Shown: positions 49,785 through 58,472 of the stretch, one piece after another | Position numbering within the stretch: position 1 is the stretch's first letter | How the letters are laid out: each line of letters starts with the position of its first letter | Source of the DNA: an uncultured Opitutaceae bacterium | GTDB lineage: Bacteria > Verrucomicrobiota > Verrucomicrobiia > Opitutales > Opitutaceae | Length of the DNA stretch: 64,000 nucleotides | Direction: 5' to 3' | Assembly (NCBI GenBank): GCA_903929355.1 | Contig: CAIYUN010000025.1 | Location: 1 to 64,000 of the forward strand | Notes under the pieces: generated by a model | Databases searched by the model: none | What the model saw: the letters and a program-made list of their open reading frames with translations, nothing else | Told to the model about the DNA's origin: nothing | Translations under genes and position numbers: made by a program

Positions 49785-49803
49785 AGCCGGGGTTTTACCT
49801 CAA

Positions 49804-49819
49804 CAAGTATGTGCTGTGA
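49804..49819 (+). pseudogene. 3' end of the prophage-split GxxExxY gene
   Basis: CAAG followed by TATGTGCTGTGA supplies the missing Lys-Tyr-Val-Leu-stop of the GxxExxY gene. CAAG also ends the left flank at 13250-13253. Confidence 0.75.
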
Positions 49820-49825
49820 CGATTC

Positions 49826-49860
49826 CGTCCTTGTGAACCTTGTGCCTTTTTGTGGCTAAA
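49826..49860. repeat. Partial copy of the GxxExxY-flanking repeat
   Basis: TCCTTGTGAACCTTGTGCCT followed by TTTTGTGGC matches one arm of the hairpin at 12782-12861 with few changes. It bounds the cassette on the right and supplies the GTG start of the following ATPase gene. Confidence 0.75.
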
Positions 49861-50841
49861 GAAAATCCACCAATATTATCCATCCGCGACCTGGCGGTCG
49901 GCTTCGACACCGACGCCGGGCTGCTGCGCGCGGTGGACGGGGTGAGCTTTGACGTGCCGCGGGGGAAGACCGTGGGCGTGGTGGGCGAGTCGGGCTGCGG
50001 GAAGAGCGTGACGGCGTTCTCCATCATGCAGCTCCTGCCGCGACCGCAGGGGAAAATTCTGGGCGGACAGATTTTGTTCGAGGGGCGCGATCTGGCCCGG
50101 GCAACACCCGAGGAGATGCGCTCAGTCCGCGCGGCGCGGATTGGCATGGTCTTTCAGGAGCCGCTCAGCGCGCTCAACCCGGTTCAGACCATCGGCCGGC
50201 AACTTTGCGAAGTGTTTTTGCTGCATGTCACCAAGGACAAGCGCGAGGCGCTTATCCGCTCGGTTGAGATGCTCCGCAAGGTCGGGCTGCCCTCGCCGGA
50301 GGTGCGGGTGGGCGAGTACCCCCACCAGCTTTCCGGGGGGATGCGGCAGCGCGTGGTGATTGCGATGGCCCTGGCCTGCAAGCCGGCGCTGTTGATCGCC
50401 GACGAGCCGACCACGGCGCTCGACGTGACGATCCAGGCGCAGATCCTCGCGCTCATCCGCGAGCTGCAGGCGGAGATGGGCATGGCGGTGATGCTGATCA
50501 CGCACGATCTCGGGGTGATCGCGGAGAACTGCGACGAGGTGGTCGTGATGTATGCCGGCCGGGTGGCCGAGCATGGGGCGGTGGAGCAGATCTTTGACCG
50601 GCCCACACATCCCTACACGCGGGGGCTGCTGGCCTCGATCCCGCGGCTGGAGCACGCGCGCAAGTCCCGCCTGAGCACGATCGAGGGCCTGGTGCCGTCG
50701 CTCAACGAGATGCCGCCGGGCTGCCGGTTTCAGAACCGCTGCCCGCTCGCCGCCGAGGTGTGCCGGGTGTCGCCCCCGCCGCTGGAGGAGGTCGAGCCCG
50801 GGCACACGGCGGCGTGTTTCCGCTGGAGGGAATCGACGTGA
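49852..50841 (+). CDS. ABC transporter ATPase, OppD/DppD type
   Basis: First of two ATPases for the peptide-type importer whose permeases and binding protein lie left of the prophage; 329 residues. Walker A GESGCGKS, signature LSGGMRQR, Walker B LLIADEPTTALD and the H-loop in LITHDLGVI are intact. The C-terminal oligopeptide-transporter extension is present (HPYTRGLLASIPRLE, and cysteines in CRFQNRCPLAAEVC). The GTG at 49852 lies inside the repeat that flanks the GxxExxY cassette, so the first codons are not original to the family. No ribosome-binding site is visible. Confidence 0.93.
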   Translation: MAKENPPILSIRDLAVGFDTDAGLLRAVDGVSFDVPRGKTVGVVGESGCGKSVTAFSIMQLLPRPQGKILGGQILFEGRDLARATPEEMRSVRAARIGMVFQEPLSALNPVQTIGRQLCEVFLLHVTKDKREALIRSVEMLRKVGLPSPEVRVGEYPHQLSGGMRQRVVIAMALACKPALLIADEPTTALDVTIQAQILALIRELQAEMGMAVMLITHDLGVIAENCDEVVVMYAGRVAEHGAVEQIFDRPTHPYTRGLLASIPRLEHARKSRLSTIEGLVPSLNEMPPGCRFQNRCPLAAEVCRVSPPPLEEVEPGHTAACFRWREST

Positions 50842-50858
50842 CGGAGGAAACTGAAGGG

Positions 50859-51128
50859 AAACCACTAATCTGCACTAATGGACACTAATTCATACCCGGA
50901 TTTGGAATGGTGGGTGCGAGCAAAGGGCGCAGCAAGACTGCGCCCCTACGGTAACGCAGTCGGACACTTATTCAAAACCGAACCGGAGCGGCGGGCCCGG
51001 CGGGCCCGCCCTACCCTCGGCGGCAGGCAGGGATCCTTGGCAACCTCCCATCCGGCCAAGCTCGGAGCGCACGACCTACCTACGGCTATTTTGCCGACAT
51101 TAGTGTTCATTAGTGTGCATTAGTGGTT
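50859..51128. repeat. About 270-bp element with inverted CACTAAT-rich arms between the ATPase genes
   Basis: The left arm (50859-50890) AACCACTAATCTGCACTAAT plus GGACACTAAT pairs with the right arm (51099-51128) ATTAGTGTTCATTAGTGTGC plus ATTAGTGGTT. The interior has a GCGCAGCAAGACTGCGC hairpin and GCGGGCCCGGCGGGCCCGCC, also seen near 56.31 kb. No gene. It separates two genes that are adjacent in most relatives' transporters, and looks like a miniature insertion. Confidence 0.7.
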
Positions 51129-51154
51129 CACCTAATCCGTGGTTAAAAAATTCG

Positions 51155-52135
51155 ATGCCTGCCCCGCTCCTTGAAGTCCGCGAGCTGAAGATGCACTTTC
51201 CCGTGCGGGAGGGGGTGCTGCTGCGTGCGAAGGCGACTTGCCGGGCAGTGGACGGGGTGTCGCTGGCGCTCGGGGCCGGTGAGACGCTCGGGCTCGTGGG
51301 CGAATCCGGGTGCGGGAAGAGCACGCTGGGGCGCTGCATCGTGCGGCTGCTCAAGCCGACGGCCGGACAGATTCTCTTCGAGGGGACCGATCTGACGCCG
51401 CTCTCGCAGCGGGCACTCAAGCCCATCCGCCGGCAGGTGCAGATGGTGTTTCAGGACCCGGTCGAGTCGCTCAACGCCCGGCACACGGTGGGCCAGACGC
51501 TGGAGGAGCCGCTGCTCATCCACGGCCTCGGCGACGCCGCCGCGCGCCGCGCCCGGGTGCGCGAGCTGCTCGGTCAGGTGGGGCTGCCGGCCAACGCGGC
51601 GGACCGCTATCCCTTTGAGTTTTCCGGCGGCCAGCGCCAGCGGGTGGGCATCGCCCGCGCCCTCGCGCTGCACCCGCGGCTGATCATCTGCGACGAGCCG
51701 GTGTCGGCGCTGGACGTGTCCATCCAGTCGCAGGTGATCAACCTGCTGCTCGACCTCCAGCGCGAGCTGGGACTGGCCTACCTGTTCATCGCGCACAACC
51801 TGGCGGTGGTGAAACATCTCTCCGACCGCATCGCAGTCATGTACCTGGGTCACATCGTCGAGCTGGCCGGGGCCGACCGGATTTACGCGCGGCCCCGCCA
51901 CCCGTACACGCAGGCGCTGCTCGCCGCGATCCCCGTGCCGAACCCGCGACGCCGCCGGCCGCCCGCACCGCTGGCCGGTGACGTGCCCTCGCCGATCCAC
52001 CCGCCGCCCGGCTGCCCGTTTCACCCGCGCTGCCCGCATGCGACCGAGCGATGCAAGGTAGAGAAGCCGGTGCTGCGGGAAACCGCCGGAACCGGACAGG
52101 CGGCGCACACGGTGGCGTGCCATTATGATTTGTGA
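51155..52135 (+). CDS. ABC transporter ATPase, OppF/DppF type
   Basis: Second ATPase of the importer, 326 residues. Walker [13 protein letters not shown], signature [15 protein letters not shown], Walker [16 protein letters not shown]-loop [12 protein letters not shown], and a C-terminal peptide-transporter domain with [17 protein letters not shown] at 51155 gives [20 protein letters not shown]. OppF-type subunits pair with OppD-type ones; in the enteric Yej system both are fused in YejF, whereas here they are separate. Confidence 0.94.
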   Translation: MPAPLLEVRELKMHFPVREGVLLRAKATCRAVDGVSLALGAGETLGLVGESGCGKSTLGRCIVRLLKPTAGQILFEGTDLTPLSQRALKPIRRQVQMVFQDPVESLNARHTVGQTLEEPLLIHGLGDAAARRARVRELLGQVGLPANAADRYPFEFSGGQRQRVGIARALALHPRLIICDEPVSALDVSIQSQVINLLLDLQRELGLAYLFIAHNLAVVKHLSDRIAVMYLGHIVELAGADRIYARPRHPYTQALLAAIPVPNPRRRRPPAPLAGDVPSPIHPPPGCPFHPRCPHATERCKVEKPVLRETAGTGQAAHTVACHYDL

Positions 52136-52571
52136 GCGAGGCGAGGAGGAGGGGGATTAAACGCGAAGGCGCGGAGACGCAAAGGGAGGATTTCAACACG
52201 GAGGACGCGGAGGACACGGAGGGAACAATCCAAGGACATGGAAATTCCTGATTTTTAACCACGGATTGCACGGATGGACACGGATGGGAGAAGGATGAGT
52301 GGAAACGGCGACGGCGCGCCAAGGCGGTCGCGCTCTACCTTCAAACCGCCACCTCCGAGGTCTCCTCCGTCCATTAGTGTTCATCAGTGATTATCAGTGG
52401 TTAAAAAAACCGCGGTTCGATGGTATTCATCCGTGTGAATCCATGTAATCCGTGGTAGAACCTGTAGTGTTTAAGTCCGACTTCCGGCCTCTGACTTCTG
52501 ACGTCTTCCGCTAGCACTCGGTGTTGACCAACGGCCCGCGGCGCGGTTTGGTTCCAACCCTTCATCCCACC
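52136..52571. repeat. Gene-free stretch packed with dispersed repeats
   Basis: Holds a GCGAAGGCGCGGAGACGCAAAG unit fragment, GGACGCGGAGGACACGGAGG, TTTTTAACCACGGATTGCAC then GGATGGACACGGATGGG (52255-52288), GTCCATTAGTGTTCATCAGT and TGATTATCAGTGGTTAAAAA, and a reverse CATGTAATCCGTGGTAG. No gene seen. A promoter for the sugar kinase must lie near the end, where GACTTCTGACGTCTTCCGC precedes it. Confidence 0.65.
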
Positions 52572-53669
52572 ATGAGCCTGTCCATCAAAACCGCCAAAGA
52601 ATGCCAATTCGACCAAGTCTCGCTCGGCGAGGTCATGCTGCGTCTCGACCCTGGCGAGGGGCGCGTCCGCACGGCGCGGGAGTTCAAGGTCTGGGAGGGC
52701 GGCGGCGAATACAACACCTCGCGCGGGCTGCGCAAATGCTTCGGCCTGCGCACCGCCGTCTGCACGGCGTTCGTGGATAACGAGGTCGGCCATCTGGTCG
52801 AGGACTTCATCATGCAGGGCGGGGTGGCGACCGACTTCATCAAGTGGCGCGAGGACGACGGCATCGGCCGGACGGTCCGCAACGGGCTGAACTTCACGGA
52901 ACGCGGCTTCGGGGTGCGTGGGGCGGTCGGGGTGCCCGACCGGGGCAACACGGCGGCGTCGCAGCTCAAGCCGGGCGACTTCGACTGGGAGCACCTTTTC
53001 GGCCGGCAGGGCGTGCGCTGGTTCCACACCGGCGGCATCTTTGCCGCGCTCTCGGCCTCGACTGCGGAACTGACCGTCGAGGCGGTCAAGGCCGCCAAGA
53101 AGCACGACACGATCGTGAGCTATGACCTGAACTACCGTCCCTCCCTGTGGAAGACCATCGGCGGGCTGAAGAAAGCCCAGGAGGTCAACCGCGAGATCGC
53201 CCGGCACGTCGATGTGATGATCGGCAACGAGGAGGATTTCACCGCCAGCCTGGGCTTCGAGGTCAAGGGGGCGGATCACAACCTCGCGACGATCGAGACC
53301 GACGCCTTCCAGGCGATGATCGAGACGGCGGTGAAGGATTTTCCGAACTTCAAGGTGGCGGCGACGACGCTGCGCCGGGTCATCACCGCGACCAAAAACG
53401 ATTGGAGCGCGATCCTCTGGCACGACGGCAAGTTTTTCGGGAGCCGCAAGTATCCGGAGCTGGAGATCCTCGACCGGGTGGGCGGCGGGGACAGCTTTGC
53501 GAGCGGGGTGCAGTTTGGTTTCATGCAGTACAACGACGCGCAGAAGGCGGTGGAATACGGCGCGGCGCACGGCGCGCTCGCCTCGACGACGCCCGGCGAC
53601 ACCTCGATGGCCACGCGCAAGGAAGTCGAGAAGCTCATGCAGGGCGGCGGCGCGCGCGTGGTGCGGTGA
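52572..53669 (+). CDS. PfkB-family carbohydrate kinase (2-keto-3-deoxygluconate kinase-like)
   Basis: A 365-residue sugar kinase. The N-terminal region SLGEVMLRLDPGEGRVRTAR with the GGGEYNTSRGLRKC substrate loop, and the C-terminal VGGGDSFASGVQFGFMQ, whose Asp is the catalytic base, are diagnostic of PfkB/ribokinase enzymes. The opening resembles KdgK, which phosphorylates 2-keto-3-deoxygluconate in sugar-acid breakdown, but no other pathway gene is adjacent, so the substrate is unproven. ATG at 52572. Confidence 0.88.
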   Translation: MSLSIKTAKECQFDQVSLGEVMLRLDPGEGRVRTAREFKVWEGGGEYNTSRGLRKCFGLRTAVCTAFVDNEVGHLVEDFIMQGGVATDFIKWREDDGIGRTVRNGLNFTERGFGVRGAVGVPDRGNTAASQLKPGDFDWEHLFGRQGVRWFHTGGIFAALSASTAELTVEAVKAAKKHDTIVSYDLNYRPSLWKTIGGLKKAQEVNREIARHVDVMIGNEEDFTASLGFEVKGADHNLATIETDAFQAMIETAVKDFPNFKVAATTLRRVITATKNDWSAILWHDGKFFGSRKYPELEILDRVGGGDSFASGVQFGFMQYNDAQKAVEYGAAHGALASTTPGDTSMATRKEVEKLMQGGGARVVR

Positions 53670-53847
53670 AGCGGGAACGACGCGGGTGAAGAAACCGGTG
53701 CGGAAGAGGAAGATTTTAACCCGAAGATCGATCGCCAAGCACTCGAAGGCCGGAAGAAGGGTGTTTTGCCTTCGCGGTATTGGCGGTCTTCTGTAAAATG
53801 CCTGAGTTGAACTGTCAGTTCATAAAAGCTCGCAGAACTGGACAGCC

Positions 53848-55017
53848 GTGAGGCAGACCGCACGCTTTACACGAAGATCACCAAGGGGGCAAAGGACGGA
53901 CCATGCGCCTAGCTCACCTTGTCATGGTTCGGGCGGGCGGGGTGGAACCGGACAAGCCAACGGCTCCTATAATCTGGTGAGTGCGAGCGGGGCCCCCGCC
54001 ACGACCCTGACGACCACCCCCGAGCAGGAAAGTGAGATCACCGACGAGCATTCGTACACCCCGGCCCTCGATCTGCGCTATACCGGGGTCAGGGATGTGA
54101 CTTTTTACGGCACGGCCGACCACACCTTTCTCGATGGCATTCTCGACGACACTCCGGCTTCCGCCACGACCATCAGTTCACCCTCAGTCTTTTTAAACCA
54201 GCTCTCGCAGGAGTATAGCAACTACAAGCTCGGGGCCGACTGGCGCGAGGCGTCTTATCTCACCTTAAGAATGGAAGTCTCCTACAATGAGCACCGCGTT
54301 GGGACGCGAGGGAGCAACCCCAACGCGCCGCCGGTGCTTCCGATACTCGTTCAGAACAACGACTACTTGCTGAATTCGAAGATATTCGGGGTCACGTTCA
54401 CCGCCATCTTCAAGCCGGCCTCCGTCCTCACGCTCACCACCCGTTTCATTTTCCAACACGGACTGAATCAGGTCACCACCTTCGAGAAGTCCACGGCAGG
54501 GGTCATTTTTGGCGACCTCACGGACGACTCGATGCATTCCAAGACCTACAATATCGGCGAAACGGTGGATTGGACCCCGTTCAAGCAGTTGTATTTTCAG
54601 GTCAACGCTGACCTGGTGTTCAATGTGATCGACACCATTTACCCGAATGCCGGGGTGGTGCCGGCGAGTGGCGTCAATGTCGCCTACAATGCCAACGGAG
54701 TGCTCCAGAATTCCAACAACAATTACTTCACGGGCAGCTTTCTGGCCGGCGCGGTGGTCTCGTCGCAGGATGACGTCCGGGCCCAGATCGCCTATTACCG
54801 GGCCGACAACTCCAACCGCCAGCTCGCGAATCTGACGATGCCCTACGGGGTCGTCGCCACCGAATTCTCCGTTTCACTCGGCCTCACCCATAAGTTTTCC
54901 CCATCGATCGTGGGAAATGCCAAGATCGGCTATTTCAACAGCCAGAATGGCACGACCGGTGGAAACACCAACTTCCACGGTCCACTCGCCTTTGTCTCAA
55001 TTCAGTTCAAGCTCTGA
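53848..55017 (+). pseudogene. 5'-truncated outer-membrane beta-barrel protein gene
   Basis: From about residue 35 to the end (389 in the full frame) the protein is a run of amphipathic strands (DVTFYGTADHTFLDG, YLTLRMEVSYNEHR, TLTTRFIFQHGLNQV, ... VGNAKIGYFNSQNG) finishing in LAFVSIQFKL, a C-terminal strand of the kind used for outer-membrane insertion. The start has no signal peptide and an Arg/Gly-rich leader unlike exported proteins, so the 5' part is probably missing and the remaining frame begins by chance. The 180 bases before it hold no gene. A complete gene with an unusual start is possible but less likely. Confidence 0.6.
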
Positions 55018-55210
55018 CCTCCCAGTCGGCGTTGAACGGTGACCGGTCAAGGGTCAGGCTGACGGACGTGGAGCGCGTTGGGGTTCCCGCTTTCGCGCGG
55101 GGCTACGGCGGGCACGGCAACGCGCGCAACCCTGGGAGGTTTTTCTCTTGTCCAGCGGATGCTTGTTCCGCTATCTGCCTGTCCGTTCACGGCTCGTTCT
55201 CTCGTCCACC

Positions 55211-56020
55211 ATGCCCCGACTTGAAACTTGGAGCGTCTTTTTCGCCCTCGCCGTGTTTTACGGCCCGGTGCAGAGGCTTTGCGCCCAAGCGGTGCCGACG
55301 ACCACCATCACGCTGGAGCAGGGCGACGCCTTCGAGGACAAGATGCAGACCAGGGAGGCCCTGCGCGTGTACCTGCAACTCGAACGCGAGGGGCGCAAGG
55401 ACGCCGAACTGCTCTACCGCATCGCCCGGGAATACTCCGAGCTGATCCCCGACGCGGCCAACAACGACGAGAAACAGCGGTTCGGCGAAACGGCCCTGGG
55501 ATACGCCAAGCAGGCTGTGGCCGCAGACGGGAAGAGCGCCAGCGCCTATCTGTGCCTCTCCATCTGCTACGGTCGGCTCGCGTTTTTCCAGGACAGCAGG
55601 ACCAAGCTGGAGTTTTCCCGGCAGGTCCAGGCCAACGCCGAAACCGCCCTGAAGCTCGACCCCACGCTGGATTATGCCGACTACGTCCTCGGCGCGTGGA
55701 ATTACGAGATCGCCAACCTCAACTTTGTGCTCCGCGGCCTGGCCAACCTGATCTACGGCGGCCTGCCGGACGCCTCCAACGAGAAGGCGGTGGAGTATCT
55801 GCGGAAGGCCATCGCGCTGGCCCCGCAGCGGGCCTCCCATCACATCGAGCTGGGCCGCACCTACGCGGTCATGGGGCGGAATGACCTCGCCCGGGACGAG
55901 CTGGAGCAGGGGCTGGCGCTGCCGACCCGGGTCAAGGACGATGAGGAAATGAAGCGAATCGCGCAGGAGACCCTGAGCGGCCTGCCGAAGCGGGCCGTGG
56001 TGGCGCAGGCCCGGCAGTGA
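55211..56020 (+). CDS. Secreted TPR-repeat protein
   Basis: A 269-residue periplasmic protein. The signal peptide is MPRLETWSVFFALAVFYGPV with cleavage after RLCAQA. Several tetratricopeptide helices follow (AELLYRIAREYSELI, SASAYLCLSICYGRLAFFQD, ASHHIELGRTYAVMGRNDLA). The arrangement, with a central insertion YVLGAWNYEIANLNFVLRGL, resembles the RMD1/regulator-of-microtubule-dynamics type TPR family. Acts through protein contacts; partner unknown. ATG at 55211 fits the signal peptide. Confidence 0.8.
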   Translation: MPRLETWSVFFALAVFYGPVQRLCAQAVPTTTITLEQGDAFEDKMQTREALRVYLQLEREGRKDAELLYRIAREYSELIPDAANNDEKQRFGETALGYAKQAVAADGKSASAYLCLSICYGRLAFFQDSRTKLEFSRQVQANAETALKLDPTLDYADYVLGAWNYEIANLNFVLRGLANLIYGGLPDASNEKAVEYLRKAIALAPQRASHHIELGRTYAVMGRNDLARDELEQGLALPTRVKDDEEMKRIAQETLSGLPKRAVVAQARQ

Positions 56021-56385
56021 CGGAGGACGGAAAGGATGAAGGATGAAAAACGGAAAAGCGAAGGGGCGGATTTAAGGGGGGAAGCCAGGAACGGAGGGAT
56101 TGCCCTCAGATATTTTCTCCGTGCCCCTGGTGACCTCCGTGTTAAAATCTGCGTTTTGGCCCATTCATGTGATCCGTGGTTAATTCTGCGTTTTTCAGGA
56201 AAAATTCCACCTGTTTGCATCCACGGCAGGAAATTGTGCGAATGAGGGGGCACGTGGAAACTGAATCTCTCACAGCTTTCTGGTGGATTGAGCCGTTCGG
56301 AGCGGCGGGCCCATCCGCCTTCACCGAGCCTCCGGCGCGACGAGGCGGTCCCGCCCTACCCTCTGAGGTCGGACCACTTTGAGCC
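56021..56385. repeat. Gene-free stretch with dispersed repeats
   Basis: Contains CCTCCGTGTTAAAATCTGCG, GATCCGTGGTTAATTCTGCG (reverse ACCACGGAT type), and near 56297-56362 GAGCGGCGGGCCCATCCGCC with GCGGTCCCGCCCTACC, related to the GC-rich interior of the 50.86-51.13 kb element. No gene seen. Confidence 0.6.
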
Positions 56386-57660
56386 ATGAAGAGCCTTGCC
56401 ATCATCGGGACGGGAATAGCGGGGCTGGGGTGCGCCCATTTCCTGCACCGCCGCTTTGACCTCACCGTCTTCGAGCAGAACGATTATGCGGGCGGGCACA
56501 CCAACACGGTCGAGGCCGTGGAGGCCGGCCGGCCGGTGCCGATTGACACGGGCTTCATGGTCTTCAACCACGTCACCTACCCCCACCTCACCCGCCTTTT
56601 CCGGGAGCTGGATGTGACGACCAAGCCGACCGACATGTCGTTCAGCGTGCAGCATGTCCCGACCGGGCTGGAGTACAACGGCGGCAGCCTCGACCTGCTC
56701 TTTGTCCAGCGCCGCAACCTGCTGCGTCCGCGTTACTGGCGGATGCTGACGCAGATCAACCGCTTCAACCGCGAGGCGGTGCCGGCGATCAACGAGGTGC
56801 AATACGCGCGCCTGAGCCTCCAGGAATATGTGAAGGCGCGCGGCTACGGCGACGACATGCTGCACCTTTACCTGCTGCCGATGGGTGGCGCCGTCTGGAG
56901 CACGCCGCCCGACCGAATGCTGGAATTTCCCGCCGTGACGCTGATGCGTTTCTGGCACAACCACGGGATGCTGGGCCTGCACACGCAACACCCCTGGTTC
57001 ACAGTGGAGGGCGGCGCGCGCTCCTATGTGCGGAAGCTCACCGTGCCGTTCCAGGACCGGATCCGGCTGGGCGCCCGGGCGGTGCGGGTGCGGCGCGAGG
57101 GCGGCCAGGTCCACGTCACGGCGGCGGACGGCACGACCCAAAGCTTTGACAAGGTCATCCTCGCCTGCCATGCTGACCAAGCACTGGCGCTGCTGACCGA
57201 CCCGACCGCCCTGGAATCGCGCCTGCTGCGGGAGTTCAAATACCAACCCAACACCGTCACCTTGCACACCGACGACTCCTTCATGCCGCGCGCGCGGCGC
57301 GGCTGGGCCTCATGGAACTACCGGCTGGACGCCGACGCCGAAGGCAAGCTCCGGCCCACGACGCACTACTGGATGAACCGCCTCCAAGGCGTCTCGCCGG
57401 ATGTGAATTATTTTGTCTCGCTCAACTGCCATGAGCGGATCGCGCCGGAGAAGGTGGTGCGGCGCATCGAATACGAGCATCCGCTGTTCAACCTGGCGGC
57501 GATTGAGGCCCAGGCCAATCTGCCCAAGCTGAACCAAACCGGCGCCGACCAGACCACCTACTACGCGGGGGCCTGGTTCAAATACGGCTTTCACGAGGAC
57601 GGACTGGCCAGCGCCCTCGACTGCGCCCGGGCGCTCACCGGCGAACCCCTGTGGTCATGA
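56386..57660 (+). CDS. FAD-dependent amine oxidoreductase-like protein
   Basis: A 424-residue flavoprotein. The dinucleotide fold is at the start (IIGTGIAGLGCAHFLHRRFD ... VFEQNDYAGGHTNT) and DTGFMVFNHVTYPHLTRLF, as in the family found beside cyclopropane-fatty-acid synthase genes. A C-terminal GAWFKYGFHEDGLASALDCA returns to the FAD. It is first in a cluster with DUF1365 and Cfa-type genes, so it probably acts on membrane fatty acyl chains, for example by desaturation or oxygenation. Overlaps the next gene by 4 bases. Confidence 0.85.
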   Translation: MKSLAIIGTGIAGLGCAHFLHRRFDLTVFEQNDYAGGHTNTVEAVEAGRPVPIDTGFMVFNHVTYPHLTRLFRELDVTTKPTDMSFSVQHVPTGLEYNGGSLDLLFVQRRNLLRPRYWRMLTQINRFNREAVPAINEVQYARLSLQEYVKARGYGDDMLHLYLLPMGGAVWSTPPDRMLEFPAVTLMRFWHNHGMLGLHTQHPWFTVEGGARSYVRKLTVPFQDRIRLGARAVRVRREGGQVHVTAADGTTQSFDKVILACHADQALALLTDPTALESRLLREFKYQPNTVTLHTDDSFMPRARRGWASWNYRLDADAEGKLRPTTHYWMNRLQGVSPDVNYFVSLNCHERIAPEKVVRRIEYEHPLFNLAAIEAQANLPKLNQTGADQTTYYAGAWFKYGFHEDGLASALDCARALTGEPLWS

Positions 57661-58472
57661 ACTCCGGACTCTACGAATGCACCGTCATGCACCACCGGCT
57701 GGAGCCGAAGCAGCACCGCTTCCGTTACCGGATTTTCCTGTGCGCCCTCGACCTGGATGAAATTGACGCCGTGGCGGCCAAGCTCCCGCTCTTCAGTCGC
57801 AACGGGCGGAATCTTTTTTCGTTCCACGATGCCGACCATCTGGCGCTGGCCGGCCAGGAGGGGCGGCCGGTCCGCGAGAAACTGACCGCCTACCTGGCGG
57901 CGCAGGGCGTGACCCTGCCCGCCGACGGGCGGGTCCTGCTGCTGACGCTGCCCCGGATGTTCGGCTATGTGTTCAATCCGGTCTCGTTCTTCTATTGTTT
58001 TTCCACTGATGGCGCCCCGCAATGCGCCGTGGCCGAGATCAACAACACCTTTGGCGAGCAAAAGCTGTATCTGCTCAGGGAGCCCGCGGTCGGCGGCTGC
58101 TTCCACCGCGTCGCGGCGAAGCAGTTTTACATCTCCCCTTTTTCCCACCTCGGGCTGGCGCTGGACCTGAACCTGCACATCCCCGACGAGCGGCTCAACA
58201 TCCGCATCGACGACCGGGCCGACGACACCCCGGGCGCACGCCGGGTGCTGCTCACGACGCTGACCGGCCGACGGCGGGCCCTCACCACCGGACGGCTGGC
58301 GTGGTATCTGCTGAAATATCCGCTGCTCACACTGCGGGTCATTGGCCTCATCCACTGGCACGCGCTGCTCCTCTGGCTGAAGCGCGTCCCCTGGCACCGC
58401 AAGGCCGCCAACCCCCATCTGCAACTGGACGTGCTCAGACCCCACGCCTCCCTCGCGGGAAAAAACCCATGA
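57657..58472 (+). CDS. DUF1365 family protein
   Basis: A 271-residue protein with the DUF1365 pattern: LYECTVMHHRLEPKQHRFRY, RNLFSFHDADHLALAG, LLTLPRMFGYVFNPVSFFYC and KQFYISPFSHLGLALDLNLH. The family always neighbours flavin amine oxidoreductase and Cfa genes, as here, and is thought to share their lipid pathway; no reaction is established from sequence. Four-base overlaps on both sides (ATGA) show tight translational coupling. Confidence 0.9.
   Translation: MNSGLYECTVMHHRLEPKQHRFRYRIFLCALDLDEIDAVAAKLPLFSRNGRNLFSFHDADHLALAGQEGRPVREKLTAYLAAQGVTLPADGRVLLLTLPRMFGYVFNPVSFFYCFSTDGAPQCAVAEINNTFGEQKLYLLREPAVGGCFHRVAAKQFYISPFSHLGLALDLNLHIPDERLNIRIDDRADDTPGARRVLLTTLTGRRRALTTGRLAWYLLKYPLLTLRVIGLIHWHALLLWLKRVPWHRKAANPHLQLDVLRPHASLAGKNP

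Larger units (their letters stand above)
13254..49803. mobile_element. Transposable (Mu-type) siphovirus-like prophage
   Basis: About 36.5 kb containing a MuA-like transposase, a MuB-like ATPase, a Ner-like regulator, a repressor, terminases, portal-MuF fusion, HK97-type protease and capsid, and a long-tail module with tape measure and fibre. Ends are set by the interrupted GxxExxY gene: CAAG occurs at both junctions (13250-13253 and 49804-49807), and closing over it restores the reading frame. Both ends carry inverted TGGTTTGGGAG and longer shared motifs. No sheath or contractile baseplate gene was recognised. Early genes run left, late genes right, from a control region near 25.35 kb. It looks intact apart from one interrupted small gene near 27.16 kb. 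Confidence 0.88.

Noticed and set aside
13254-49803. Diversity-generating retroelement acting on the fibre gene
   Set aside because: No reverse transcriptase gene and no template/variable repeat pair seen near the fibre gene.
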